Source of the DNA: Albidovulum sp.
GTDB taxonomy: Bacteria > Pseudomonadota > Alphaproteobacteria > Rhodobacterales > Rhodobacteraceae
Direction: 5' to 3'
DNA: 54,884 nucleotides
Assembly (NCBI GenBank): GCA_026989275.1
Contig: JALSJQ010000036.1
Coordinates: 1-54,884 of the forward strand
The notes under the pieces were generated by a model. The model worked only from the letters and a program-made list of their open reading frames with translations, did not search any database and was not told the origin of the DNA. Positions 1-9,582 of the stretch are shown here, piece by piece. The translations under genes and the position numbers were made by a program. Numbering within the stretch: position 1 is the first letter of the stretch; the number at the start of each line of letters is the position of its first letter.

Positions 1-46
<46 letters not shown>

Positions 47-67
47 AATCAGCAAATGAAACAGCAC

Positions 68-145
68 GCCAAGGTGGTCGCGGATGCGCGCCTTGTCGAT
101 CTGAATGACCTTTCCCATCCCTTTGGGCTTCTCGTCATCGTCCAT
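68..145 (-). pseudogene. IS256-family transposase N-terminal remnant
   Basis: On the minus strand an ATG at 145 opens a frame reading MDDDEKPKG, then KVIQIDKARIRDHLG, which resembles the N-terminus of IS256-type transposases. The similarity stops after about 26 codons, and the frame runs on into antisense of the adjacent tRNA. The sequence between 146 and about 220 may be the old left end of the element, because AT-rich sequence there gives way to GC-rich sequence near 220. Nothing catalytic remains. Assignment is from remembered family sequence, not from a search. Confidence 0.5.
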
Positions 146-321
146 CTTCAGCTTCTCGCAGAAAGTCTGATCGGAACCGTCGTCAAAATCAAATGTGCGA
201 AAGATTCTGTACGTTATCGACCCTCCCCCTGCCGCCATTCCCCGGCTGCGGCATGATCGGCTTTGCCATTTCCGCGGGGCGGGGCTAAGAGTCCCGGAAA
301 TCCTCGACGGGAGTGCAAGGA

Positions 322-531
322 ATGGACAAGCTCTCCGACCCGTTGTTCTACGTGGTTGCGGCATCGGTGATCGTCGTCGGCGTCATCCTCGCCGTCGGCA
401 TCGGCGGCTTCACCCGCGGGGGCGATTTCAACCGCAAGCATGCCAACCGTATCATGCGGATGCGGATCGTCGCCCAGTTCATCGCCATTCTCGTCATCCT
501 CGCCTATGTGATCTATCGCGGGCTCGACTGA
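322..531 (+). CDS. HIG1-type twin transmembrane protein
   Basis: Small inner-membrane protein of 69 residues with two hydrophobic helices, about residues 6-28 (DPLFYVVAASVIVVGVILAV) and 46-66, separated by a short basic loop (GGDFNRKHANRIMRMR). This is the layout of the HIG1 / hypoxia-induced domain family, often called twin transmembrane protein in alphaproteobacteria. ATG at 322 is preferred over GTG at 313 because GGGAG at 309-313 sits eight bases before it and would overlap the GTG. It ends 11 bases before the adenosyltransferase, so the two are probably cotranscribed. Its function here is unknown; HIG1 relatives associate with respiratory complexes, which fits the nearby ETF genes. Confidence 0.75.
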   Translation: MDKLSDPLFYVVAASVIVVGVILAVGIGGFTRGGDFNRKHANRIMRMRIVAQFIAILVILAYVIYRGLD

Positions 532-542
532 GGAGGGAGGGC

Positions 543-1208
543 ATGGTCGTTCTCAACCGCATCTACACCCGCAGCGGCGACGGGGGCACGACGGCGCTCT
601 CCGACGGCAGCCGGGTACCAAAGGACGATCCCAGGGTCGAGGCCTATGGCACGGTGGACGAGGCCAACGCCGCGCTCGGCATCGCCCGTCACCATGCCGA
701 GGCCGAGGCGAAGCGCCGGCGCATCCGCCCGGAGAGCTCGGCGCAGGACGCTGCCGAAGAGGCGCTCGAGAACGGGGGCTCTCCGTTCGACATCGCGGCC
801 GCCATCGCCCGGATCCAGAACGAGCTGTTCGACCTCGGGGCCGACCTCTCCCGGCCCCTGGCCGAAGGAGAGGACGATGCCGCCCATCCGCCCTTGCGGA
901 TCGTCGCCGTCCAGACCGAGCGGCTCGAGCGCGAGATCGACCGCATGAACGCCGGGCTCGCCCCCCTCGGGAGCTTCGTCCTGCCCGGCGGCTCGCTCCT
1001 CGCCGCCCATCTGCACATGGCCCGCACCGTCACCCGCCGCGCCGAGCGTGCCGCCTTCGCCCTTGCGCGCCGCGAGGCGGTCAACCCGGAGGCGCTGCGC
1101 TACCTCAATCGCCTTTCCGACTGGCTCTTCGTTGCTGCCAGACATGCCAACGGCCGGGGAAGTCGGGACATTCTCTGGCAGCCCGGTGCCACGCGACCCG
1201 GTGCCTGA
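543..1208 (+). CDS. PduO-type cob(I)alamin adenosyltransferase
   Basis: Catalyses transfer of the adenosyl group from ATP to Co(I)-corrinoid to make adenosylcobalamin. The N-terminal motif YTRSGDGGTTAL with DGSRVPKDD is the ATP-binding signature of the PduO/MMAB family. VEAYGTVDEANAALG follows, and the C-terminal half has FVLPGGS, HMARTVTRRAER and RYLNRLSDWLFVAAR, the conserved helices around the active site. At 221 residues it is slightly long because of an insertion around residues 50-85 (RRRIRPESS to NGGSPFD). It sits between the HIG1 protein and etfBA, an arrangement seen in several alphaproteobacteria. No cobalamin riboswitch is visible upstream. Confidence 0.9.
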   Translation: MVVLNRIYTRSGDGGTTALSDGSRVPKDDPRVEAYGTVDEANAALGIARHHAEAEAKRRRIRPESSAQDAAEEALENGGSPFDIAAAIARIQNELFDLGADLSRPLAEGEDDAAHPPLRIVAVQTERLEREIDRMNAGLAPLGSFVLPGGSLLAAHLHMARTVTRRAERAAFALARREAVNPEALRYLNRLSDWLFVAARHANGRGSRDILWQPGATRPGA

Positions 1209-1280
1209 CCCCATCGGGCCGCGTCGCCTTCCCCCCCGTCCACGCTCCCCCTTCCGGCTTTCTGACGCAACGAAACCGGT

Positions 1281-1306
1281 TGCCCGCACGGGAAGCGGGC
1301 AGTTTT
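1281..1306 (+). terminator. Rho-independent terminator after the adenosyltransferase gene
   Basis: TGCCCGC (1281-1287) pairs with GCGGGCA (1295-1301) around a 7-base loop and is followed by G-TTTT. It lies between the adenosyltransferase stop and etfB, so etfBA probably has its own promoter in the remaining 85 bases. Confidence 0.55.
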
Positions 1307-1390
1307 CGCTACACTGCAGCATCGCTTTTGAGTAGAGAAAGGCAGACGAATCGCGGGTTCGCCCGCATGTCAAACCGGGAGTGACGCGCC

Positions 1391-2149
1391 ATGAAGGTTC
1401 TCGTGCCGATCAAGCGCGTGATCGACTACAACGTGAAAGTCCGTGTCAAGGCGGATGGCAGCGGCGTCGATCTCGCCAATGTCAAGATGTCCATGAACCC
1501 CTTTGACGAGATTGCCGTCGAGGAGGCCATTCGTCTCAAGGAGGCCGGCAAGGCCGAGGAGGTGGTGGTCGTCTCCATCGGCGTTCCCAAGGCGCAGGAG
1601 ACGCTTCGCACCGCGCTCGCCATGGGCGCCGACCGGGCGATCCTGATCGTGGCCGGCGAAGACGTCCATCAGGACATCGAGCCTCTCGCCGTCGCGAAGA
1701 TCCTCGCCAGGGTGATCGAGGAGGAGGGGCCCGGCCTCGTCATCATGGGCAAGCAGGCGATCGACAACGACATGAACGCCACCGGCCAGATGCTCGCCGG
1801 ACTCATGGGCTGGCCCCAGGCGACCTTCGCCTCGAAGCTCGAGGTCGAGGACGGCAAGGCCACCGTCACCCGCGAGGTCGATGGCGGTCTGCAGACGATC
1901 CGCGTGAAGCTGCCCGCCGTCGTCACCACCGATCTCCGGCTCAACGAGCCGCGCTATGCCTCGCTGCCCAACATCATGAAGGCCAAGCGCAAGCCGCTCG
2001 ACCAGAAGAGCGTGGCCGATCTCGGCATCGACATCGCGCCGCGTCTCGAAGTGCTCGAAACCCGCGAACCCGAGGCCCGCAAGGCCGGCGTCAAGGTCGC
2101 GGACGTGCACGAGCTTGTCGAGAAACTCAAGGAAGCGGGGGTGATCTGA
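1391..2149 (+). CDS. etfB: Electron transfer flavoprotein subunit beta
   Basis: Beta (AMP-binding) subunit of ETF, which carries electrons from acyl-CoA and related dehydrogenases to ETF-ubiquinone oxidoreductase. The 252-residue length is typical. It begins [20 protein letters not shown], and has [18 protein letters not shown] and [20 protein letters not shown], which are hallmark segments, followed by [20 protein letters not shown], the beta-ETF signature region. ATG 1391 has GGGAG ten bases upstream. The stop overlaps the etfA start by one base (TGATG), so the subunits are translationally coupled. Confidence 0.96.
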   Translation: MKVLVPIKRVIDYNVKVRVKADGSGVDLANVKMSMNPFDEIAVEEAIRLKEAGKAEEVVVVSIGVPKAQETLRTALAMGADRAILIVAGEDVHQDIEPLAVAKILARVIEEEGPGLVIMGKQAIDNDMNATGQMLAGLMGWPQATFASKLEVEDGKATVTREVDGGLQTIRVKLPAVVTTDLRLNEPRYASLPNIMKAKRKPLDQKSVADLGIDIAPRLEVLETREPEARKAGVKVADVHELVEKLKEAGVI

Positions 2150-3099
2150 TGGCTGTTCTTCTTCTTGCCGACATGAATGGCGCCGACATCGCCCTGGATC
2201 AGGTGGCCAAGGCCGTGACCGCGGCCGGCAGGCTCGGGGATGTCACCGTGCTCTGCGCCTCCGACGATTGCGCCGCGGCCGCTGCACAGGTCGCGAAGAT
2301 CGAGGGCGTGTCGAAGGTGCTGACCGCCGAGGCGCCCCATTACGCCCACGGGCTGGCCGAGCCGATCGCCGATCTCGTCGTCTCGCTCGCCGGCGATTAC
2401 GAACACATCGTCGCGCCGGCCACCGCCCATGGCAAGAACGTCCTGCCGCGGGTGGCCGCCCTCCTGGACGTGATGATCATCTCCGACGCCACCGCCGTCA
2501 TCGACACCGACACCTTCGAACGGCCGATCTATGCCGGCAACGCGATCCAGAAGGTGCGTTCGAAGGATGCGAAGAAGGTCGTCACCTTCCGCACCTCGAC
2601 CTTCGAGGCCGCGGGCGAGGCGGCGGACGCCGCGCCAATCGAGGCCGTCGATCCCACGGCAGATCCGGGGCTCAGCGAATGGGTGGAAGACAAGGTCGAG
2701 GCCAGCGACCGGCCCGAGCTCACCTCGGCGAAGATCGTCGTCTCCGGCGGCCGCGGCGTCGGCTCCGAGGAGAACTTCCGCCTGATCGAGGAGCTGGCGG
2801 ACGTGCTCGGTGCCGCGGTCGGGGCCTCGCGCGCGGCGGTCGATTCGGGCTATGCGCCCAACGACTGGCAGGTCGGTCAGACCGGCAAGGTCGTGGCGCC
2901 GGATCTCTACATCGCCGTCGGCATCTCGGGGGCGATCCAGCACCTTGCCGGCATGAAGGATTCGCGCATCATCGTCGCCATCAACAAGGACGAGGAAGCG
3001 CCGATCTTCCAGGTGGCCGATTACGGGCTCGTCGCCGATCTGTTCGAGGCCGTACCCGCCCTTGCCGAGGAAATCCGCAAGGCGAAGGAAGCAGGCTGA
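2149..3099 (+). CDS. etfA: Electron transfer flavoprotein subunit alpha
   Basis: FAD-binding subunit of ETF, 316 residues. The C-terminal FAD domain is clear: [40 protein letters not shown], then the family signature [20 protein letters not shown] with [20 protein letters not shown]. Together with etfB it serves fatty-acid and amino-acid oxidation. The enoyl-CoA hydratase at 12928 could belong to the same metabolism but is not part of this operon. A strong TTCG-loop terminator follows 30 bases after the stop. Confidence 0.96.
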   Translation: MAVLLLADMNGADIALDQVAKAVTAAGRLGDVTVLCASDDCAAAAAQVAKIEGVSKVLTAEAPHYAHGLAEPIADLVVSLAGDYEHIVAPATAHGKNVLPRVAALLDVMIISDATAVIDTDTFERPIYAGNAIQKVRSKDAKKVVTFRTSTFEAAGEAADAAPIEAVDPTADPGLSEWVEDKVEASDRPELTSAKIVVSGGRGVGSEENFRLIEELADVLGAAVGASRAAVDSGYAPNDWQVGQTGKVVAPDLYIAVGISGAIQHLAGMKDSRIIVAINKDEEAPIFQVADYGLVADLFEAVPALAEEIRKAKEAG

Positions 3100-3129
3100 A
3101 CTGCTCCTCCTGTGACGGGCATTCCTTTC

Positions 3130-3158
3130 GGGGCCGCCTTCGGGCGGCCCCTTCGTTT
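3130..3158 (+). terminator. Terminator of the etfBA operon
   Basis: Perfect nine-base stem GGGGCCGCC (3130-3138) / GGCGGCCCC (3143-3151) closed by a TTCG tetraloop and followed by the T-rich tail TTCGTTTCC. Confidence 0.85.
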
Positions 3159-3292
3159 CCGTTCCCGGCCGCCGGGCGTCTCCGCCCCTTGTCAGCCACC
3201 GCCGCCCCTCCCATGTCAATCGTGACGGGAATGCGAATGCAACGGGCAAGGCCGCCGCTTCTTGCCGGCGGCAGCAGCGGGAGGGAAGCAGG

Positions 3293-5320
3293 ATGACCGA
3301 CAGCACTACCGCCACACCCCGCGACGAGATGACCGAAGCGCGCGAGCGCATGGTGCGCGAGCAGATCATTGCGCGCGGCGTGCGCGATCACCGGGTGATC
3401 CGGGCCATGCTGACCGTGCCGCGCGAGCTGTTCGTCCCCGAGGCGCATCGTGCCAGCGCCTATGAGGACCGGCCGCTGCCGATCGGGAAGGGGCAGTTCA
3501 TCCCCCAGCCCTACATCGTCGCCTACATGCTCGAAGCGCTCCTTCTGAGGGGCAACGAGAAGGTGCTCGAGGCTGGGGCCGGCTCGGGCTATGCGGCGGC
3601 CCTTCTGGCCCTTCTGGCCCGCGAGGTCTTCGCTGTCGAGAAGGATCCCGATCTGGCCGCCCGGACCCGGCGCAACCTTGCCGCGGCAGGGTATGACATG
3701 GTGCGGGTGATCGAGGGCGACGCCTGCAAGGGGCTGGTCGGCGAGGCGCCCTTCGACGGTGTGATGATCTCCTTCGGTGTCGCCGAAGTGCCGCAACCGC
3801 TCAAGGACCAGCTGGCGGTCCACGGCCGGCTCGTGGCCGCCGTCGGCCCGCATCCGGTGGCACGGGAGCTCATCCGCCTCACGCGTCGCGAGGACGGCAC
3901 CTTCGACCGCGAGACGCTTGCCGACATCCGCCTCGTGCCGCCGACGGATGACGAAGGGGCGCTCGATCTTGCCGGCGCCGAAGGGGGGCGGCCGCGCGTC
4001 ATCGAGACCCGGCCCCGGATCCATGAGGATCTGCCGGCCCTCATCAGCCGCAACGCCACCGCCTTCGAGTGCGTCGAGGACGCCGACATCGATGCCCTCG
4101 TCGAACGGGCGGGAGAGGCGAAGATCGTGCTTCTCGGGGAGGCCAGCCATGGCACCTCCGAATTCTACCGCATGCGCGCGCGCATCACCCGCCGGCTGAT
4201 CGAGGAAAAGGGCTTCAGCATCGTCGCCCTCGAGGCCGACTGGCCCGACGCCGCCCGGATCGACCATCATGTTCGCCACATGGACGCGCCGCCGGCCGAG
4301 TGGACCGCCTTCTCCCGCTTCCCGAGCTGGATGTGGCGCAACGAGGAATTCCGCGCCTTCGTGGACTGGCTGCATGAATACAACAGCTCCCTGCCTTTCG
4401 AGAAGCGGGCCGGCATCCACGGCCTCGACCTTTACGCCATGCACACGGCGATGCAGCGGGTGATCGAATATCTCGAACGGGTCGATCCCGAACTCGCCCG
4501 CATCGCCAGGGAACGCTATGCCTGCCTCGAACCCTGGCAGGCCGACCCCGCGGCCTACGGCCACGCCGCCCTCACCGGCCGCTATCGCGAATGCGAGGCC
4601 GATGTGGTGGCGATGCTGGTCGATCTCTTCAGAAAGCAGGCCGAGCTGATGAAGGGCGACGGCGAATGGTTCCTCGACGCGGCGCAGAACGCCCGCCTCG
4701 TCGCCAATGCCGAACGCTACTACCGGGTGATGTATTACGGCTCGGCGGCCTCGTGGAACCTGCGCGATACGCACATGTTCGAGACGCTGCGGCTGGTGAT
4801 GGCCTTCCGCGGGCCCGATGCGAAGGCCGTCATCTGGGCCCACAACTCCCATGTCGGCGATGCGGCCGAGACCGAGATGTCGGCCCGGGGCGAAATCAAT
4901 ATCGGCCATCTGGTGCGCGAGCACTTCCCCGGCGAAAGCTGGCATGTGGGTTTCGGCACCGACCACGGCACCGTTGCGGCGGCCAGCGAATGGAACGGGC
5001 CGATGGAGATCAAGCGCGTGCGGCCTTCGCATCGCCAGAGCTTCGAATACCAGTTTCATCGCACCGGCCTTCCGGGGCTGATCGTGTCGCTTGCCCGCGG
5101 GGCCGACCCGCATCTGCGGGCTGCCCTGGCCGAACCGAAGCTCGAAAGGGCGATCGGCGTGATCTACCGGCCGGAAACGGAGCTGGCGAGCCACTATTTC
5201 GAAGCCCGGCTCTCGCGTCAGTTCGACGACTACGTCTGGATCGACGCGACCTCCGCCGTCACGCCGATCCCGGCCGAAACGCTCGAAGCCGTCCCCGATA
5301 CCTATCCTTTCGGCCTGTGA
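3293..5320 (+). CDS. Fused isoaspartyl O-methyltransferase-like / erythromycin esterase-like protein
   Basis: A 675-residue two-domain protein. Residues about 15-215 form a protein-L-isoaspartate methyltransferase-type domain with SAM motif VLEAGAGSGYAAALLA (91-106) and acidic VEKDPD. Residues about 235-660 form an erythromycin-esterase/succinoglycan-type hydrolase domain with GEASHGTSEF (E283, H286), ALEADW (E314) and WAHNSHVGD (H517, H520), matching the catalytic Glu/His set of that fold. In the first domain the usual T-I-S-Q-P near the substrate site reads F-I-P-Q-P (69-73). Fusions of these two families are known in other bacteria, but their substrate is not established; macrolide resistance should not be assumed. 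A shorter in-frame start within the first 20 codons cannot be excluded. Confidence 0.85.
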   Translation: MTDSTTATPRDEMTEARERMVREQIIARGVRDHRVIRAMLTVPRELFVPEAHRASAYEDRPLPIGKGQFIPQPYIVAYMLEALLLRGNEKVLEAGAGSGYAAALLALLAREVFAVEKDPDLAARTRRNLAAAGYDMVRVIEGDACKGLVGEAPFDGVMISFGVAEVPQPLKDQLAVHGRLVAAVGPHPVARELIRLTRREDGTFDRETLADIRLVPPTDDEGALDLAGAEGGRPRVIETRPRIHEDLPALISRNATAFECVEDADIDALVERAGEAKIVLLGEASHGTSEFYRMRARITRRLIEEKGFSIVALEADWPDAARIDHHVRHMDAPPAEWTAFSRFPSWMWRNEEFRAFVDWLHEYNSSLPFEKRAGIHGLDLYAMHTAMQRVIEYLERVDPELARIARERYACLEPWQADPAAYGHAALTGRYRECEADVVAMLVDLFRKQAELMKGDGEWFLDAAQNARLVANAERYYRVMYYGSAASWNLRDTHMFETLRLVMAFRGPDAKAVIWAHNSHVGDAAETEMSARGEINIGHLVREHFPGESWHVGFGTDHGTVAAASEWNGPMEIKRVRPSHRQSFEYQFHRTGLPGLIVSLARGADPHLRAALAEPKLERAIGVIYRPETELASHYFEARLSRQFDDYVWIDATSAVTPIPAETLEAVPDTYPFGL

Positions 5321-5673
5321 TCGCCGAGCGGCCGGGCGCAGGAGCGCGTTCCGAAAGCCCCGTCCGCTCTTGCCGGCAGGGCACGCCGCACCTGTCATGC
5401 GGCCCGATGGCGTGGAAAGGGCGGGTCGAGGAGCGACCCGTCGGAGTGGCGAGTCCTCCCTCGACCGCTCATTTCCGCAAGGCGATGGCGAGAGGGGGCG
5501 CGGCCGCTTCCGCGACGGCATCCTGCGCAAGGCGCGCGCGGCCGACCCCTGCGACAATCGGAGAAACGCTTCAGTCGGCTGATCTCGTGTGAAGTCCGGA
5601 GACATGGTTTCAACTTTTTGGCCGGTTCAGATGCGTTATCCTGCCTTCCTCGGTAACAGGGAGGGAGGGGATC
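5321..5673. other. Gene-free stretch
   Basis: No convincing coding frame, hairpin or promoter was seen. The open frames here are short, arginine-rich and lack ribosome binding sites. It separates the fusion gene from the IS remnants. Confidence 0.5.
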
Positions 5674-5922
5674 ATGACGCCGGCTGCACGGCTGATCCGG
5701 GTGCGACTGCATGAACGGACAAGCAATGCCGGCCTCACCTGCCGGCGTTGCGGAATTTCACGGCCCACATTGCGCAAGTGGTGGCGGAGATATCTTGCCC
5801 AGGGTCTCGACGGGCTTCACGACCGTTCCCGGCGTCCGCGCCGTTCTCCGGCGCGCAAGGTTGGTCCCGGCGAGGAGAAGATCATCGTTTCCCTGCGCCG
5901 GCGGCGCAAGCTCGGATCATGA
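5674..5922 (+). pseudogene. IS481-like transposase, N-terminal fragment
   Basis: An 82-codon frame with a helix-turn-helix segment (CRRCGISRPTLRKWWRRYLA) followed by GLDGLHDRSRRPRRSP and EEKIIVSLRRRRKLG. This is the N-terminal DNA-binding part of IS481-type transposases, where an RNase H-like DDE domain should follow. It stops at RKLGS, just where intact relatives continue toward the integrase core, and no DDE domain is present. An IS3-type remnant begins within about 10 bases, so a later insertion or deletion probably truncated it. Confidence 0.6.
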
Positions 5923-5929
5923 TCCCGGC

Positions 5930-6238
5930 TCACCATTTTCTGCCTCGCTTCCCGAGCAACTGAACCGGGGCGTTGGCCCAAAAATCCCGTTCCACCACAA
6001 GTTGGCCGATCCTGGCGGGCAGCTTCTCGATCTCGGCGTCGTTGTCCTTTGCTTCCGATCCGGTGCCTTTGCCGAAGGCCCTCGCCATGTTCTCGATCGC
6101 CGCGCGTTTCCAGCCGCTGATCATGTCGGGGTGCACGCCGTGCTTCTTCGCCAGTTAGGCCAGCGTCGGTTCCTCGCGGATCGCCTCCAGCGCTACACGC
6201 GCCTTGAACTCGGCCGAATATCGTTGCCTTTTCGCCAT
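5930..6238 (-). pseudogene. IS3-family OrfA with premature stop
   Basis: From an ATG at 6238 the minus strand reads MAKRQRYSAEFKARVALEAI and REEPTLA, then a TAA at 6157-6155, then LAKKHGVHPDMISGWKRAAI, FGKGTGSEAKDNDAEIEKL and IGQLVVERDFW. This is the IS3-type OrfA pattern: a helix-turn-helix followed by a leucine-rich coiled coil ending in VERDF. The stop replaces a codon that is normally Glu before Leu (GAA to TAA needs one base change). OrfB, which carries the DDE catalytic domain, is absent. The element is dead. Confidence 0.75.
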
Positions 6239-6242
6239 TTCA

Positions 6243-6265
6243 AATCGCCCTTCCATCGGGCGATT
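6243..6265. repeat. Inverted repeat upstream of the IS3 OrfA remnant
   Basis: AATCGCCC (6243-6250) and GGGCGATT (6258-6265) form a perfect 8-base stem with a 7-base loop, directly before the OrfA start on the minus strand. It could be a leader hairpin of the old IS element that sequesters its translation start. Confidence 0.6.
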
Positions 6266-6313
6266 CATCTTAACCACTGGTCCGAAATCTTGCGACCACC
6301 TCTCTCGGCGCCG

Positions 6314-7116
6314 TCAGTCCACAGACACCGGGTCCTGAGCCCGGCGGCCCGGTGCCGTGCGGCGGAAGCGGTAGATCGTGAAATAGTAGTGATCCACCAC
6401 GTCCCAACGCGGATCGCTCTCGAGCTCCGCAAGGCTCACCTCGGGCACCAGCTCGCCGTCCGCGTCGATGACCGTCAGCTCCTCGAGCCGGAATGCATCG
6501 CCGAGCAGGGCCGGGATCGTTCCCGGTGCGAAGACCCGATGCAGATGGAACTCCACCCGCTGACGCCCCGTCGGCACCGCGATGTGCAGGATGCCGCCGG
6601 GTTCGACGAGAGCCGCAATCGCCGAAAGACCGCGCTCGTGCCCCCGCGGGTCCAGAGGGTCGCCGTATCGGCCCAGCCCGAAATGCTCGATGACGCTGAG
6701 AGAGGTCACATAGTCCGCCTGCCCCACGCGTTCGACGAGATCGGGGTCGAAAATGTCCGCCTGGACGAACCTGATGTTGCGGGCCCGCGTGGCGAGGGGG
6801 CGGATGTCGATCGTCTCGATCTCGCGAAATGACGCGACATGGGCAACGAAGCCATCAACCCGGGAGCCGACATCGAGAACCCGCCGGGGGGCGGCCTCGA
6901 AAACGGCCTGGGCGACGAGAAGATCGTGATGGAAATACGCCCCCCTGGCGACGCCGGCGGCATGAAAGCGGTCGGACAGGTGATACCGCACCCGGCTGAT
7001 CGGGAAATCCGGCGCCTCGGCCGGGTAGCGGCGCCGATAGGCCGCCAGATCCCGCCGGGAAGCGCGCCAGCTGCGCCAGTAGGCAGCGATCTTTCCCCTC
7101 ACGGTCCTGGGTCTGC

Positions 7117-7120
<4 letters not shown>
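6314..7120 (-). CDS. DUF268-like / methyltransferase-fold protein
   Basis: A 268-residue soluble protein. The N-terminal 40 residues are basic. Around 68-110 it has YFHHDLLVAQAVFEAAPRRV, then LDVGSRVDGFVAHVASF and ETIDIRPL, which resembles a SAM-type Rossmann first strand and acidic second strand. YVTSLSVIEHFGLGRYGDP and LVEPGGILHIAVP follow as expected for strands 4 and 5 of a class I methyltransferase. The pattern matches what I recall of the DUF268 family. No substrate is known. It overlaps the end of the upstream aldehyde dehydrogenase by four bases (ATGA) and is translated after it. Family membership is moderately sure; enzymatic activity is inference. Confidence 0.65.
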
Positions 7121-8574
<1,454 letters not shown>

Positions 8575-8759
8575 GGTCGATCCTCCCGACTTGTCTCGTG
8601 TCCGGATCTGTCAAGCATTTGCGGCGAACCGACGCAAGGGTGGACAAGGGTGGAAAAGCGGCGGCGTTGGCCCCATATGGGCCGCGGCGGGCCTTGGCAG
8701 CCACCGGTGATGTCTGCTAAGAGGCCCATGTTTAGAACCATTCAAAAAAGGAGGTTGCC

Positions 8760-9413
8760 ATGACCCTGCGGATCAACGACGTGGCCCCGAACTTCACCGC
8801 CGACACCACCGAAGGCAAGATCGATTTCCATGACTGGATCGGCGACAGCTACGCCATCCTTTTCTCCCATCCCAAGGATTTCACCCCGGTCTGCACGACC
8901 GAGTTCGGCACCGTCGCGCGGCTTGCCGACGAGTGGAAGAAGCGCAACACCAAGGTGATCGGTCTTTCGGTCGATCCGGTCGAGGATCATCAGAAGTGGA
9001 AGGAGGACATCGAGAAATTCGCCGGGGTGAAGGTCGATTTCCCGATCATTGCCGACCCGAATTACGAGGTGGCCAAGCTTTATGACATGCTGCCGGCCGA
9101 TGCCGTTCTGCCCGATGGGCGCACCCCTGCCGACAGCGCCACCGTCCGCGCCACCTACATCATCGGGCCGGACAAGAAGATCCGCCTGATCCTGATCTAC
9201 CCGATGTCGGTCGGCCGCAACTTCGACGAGATCCTCCGCGCGCTCGACGCGATCCAGCTGACCGACAACGCACCGCTCGCCACCCCGGCCAACTGGGAGA
9301 AGGGCGAGGAAGTGATCGTCGCCCTGAGCCTTTCCGACGAGGAGGCGAAGGAAAAGTTCGGCGAGGTGGACATCAAGCTGCCCTATCTGCGCTTCACCAA
9401 GGTGGACGCCTGA
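8760..9413 (+). CDS. 1-Cys peroxiredoxin (Prx6 type)
   Basis: Thiol peroxidase of 217 residues that reduces H2O2 and organic peroxides. The peroxidatic cysteine lies in HPKDFTPVCTTEFG, near residue 45. The long C-terminal dimerisation region (DNAPLATPANWEKGEEVIV and FGEVDIKLPYLRF) is typical of the Prx6/AhpE-like class, and no second conserved resolving cysteine is seen. The ribosome binding site AAAGGAGG directly before the ATG is one of the strongest in the window, suggesting high expression. It is monocistronic, with its own terminator 34 bases after the stop, and divergent from the aldehyde dehydrogenase. Confidence 0.93.
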   Translation: MTLRINDVAPNFTADTTEGKIDFHDWIGDSYAILFSHPKDFTPVCTTEFGTVARLADEWKKRNTKVIGLSVDPVEDHQKWKEDIEKFAGVKVDFPIIADPNYEVAKLYDMLPADAVLPDGRTPADSATVRATYIIGPDKKIRLILIYPMSVGRNFDEILRALDAIQLTDNAPLATPANWEKGEEVIVALSLSDEEAKEKFGEVDIKLPYLRFTKVDA

Positions 9414-9446
9414 GAAGATCCGCGCATCCACCGCGCACGGAATGAA

Positions 9447-9472
9447 GGCCCCGGCAGGCGCCGGGGCCTTTT
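9447..9472 (+). terminator. Terminator after the peroxiredoxin gene
   Basis: GGCCCCGGC (9447-9455) and GCCGGGGCC (9460-9468) form a perfect 9-base stem with loop AGGC, followed by TTTT. Confidence 0.9.
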
Positions 9473-9582
9473 CGTGTGGCTTCCCTCGGTTTCGTGGAAC
9501 TTCCCTGCCCGATGTGTGCCTGACCGGAGCCCTACCCTTGCCCGGTCGGTGCTCCCGGCATGATGCGCCCGATCCTGTCCGA

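Noticed and set aside
1209-1390. Cobalamin riboswitch near the adenosyltransferase
   Set aside because: No B12-box-like sequence upstream or downstream; only a simple terminator hairpin.
3601-3622. Tandem repeat CTTCTGGCC in the fusion gene
   Set aside because: Short repeat within a Leu-Ala-Leu helix of the methyltransferase domain; explained by codon bias.
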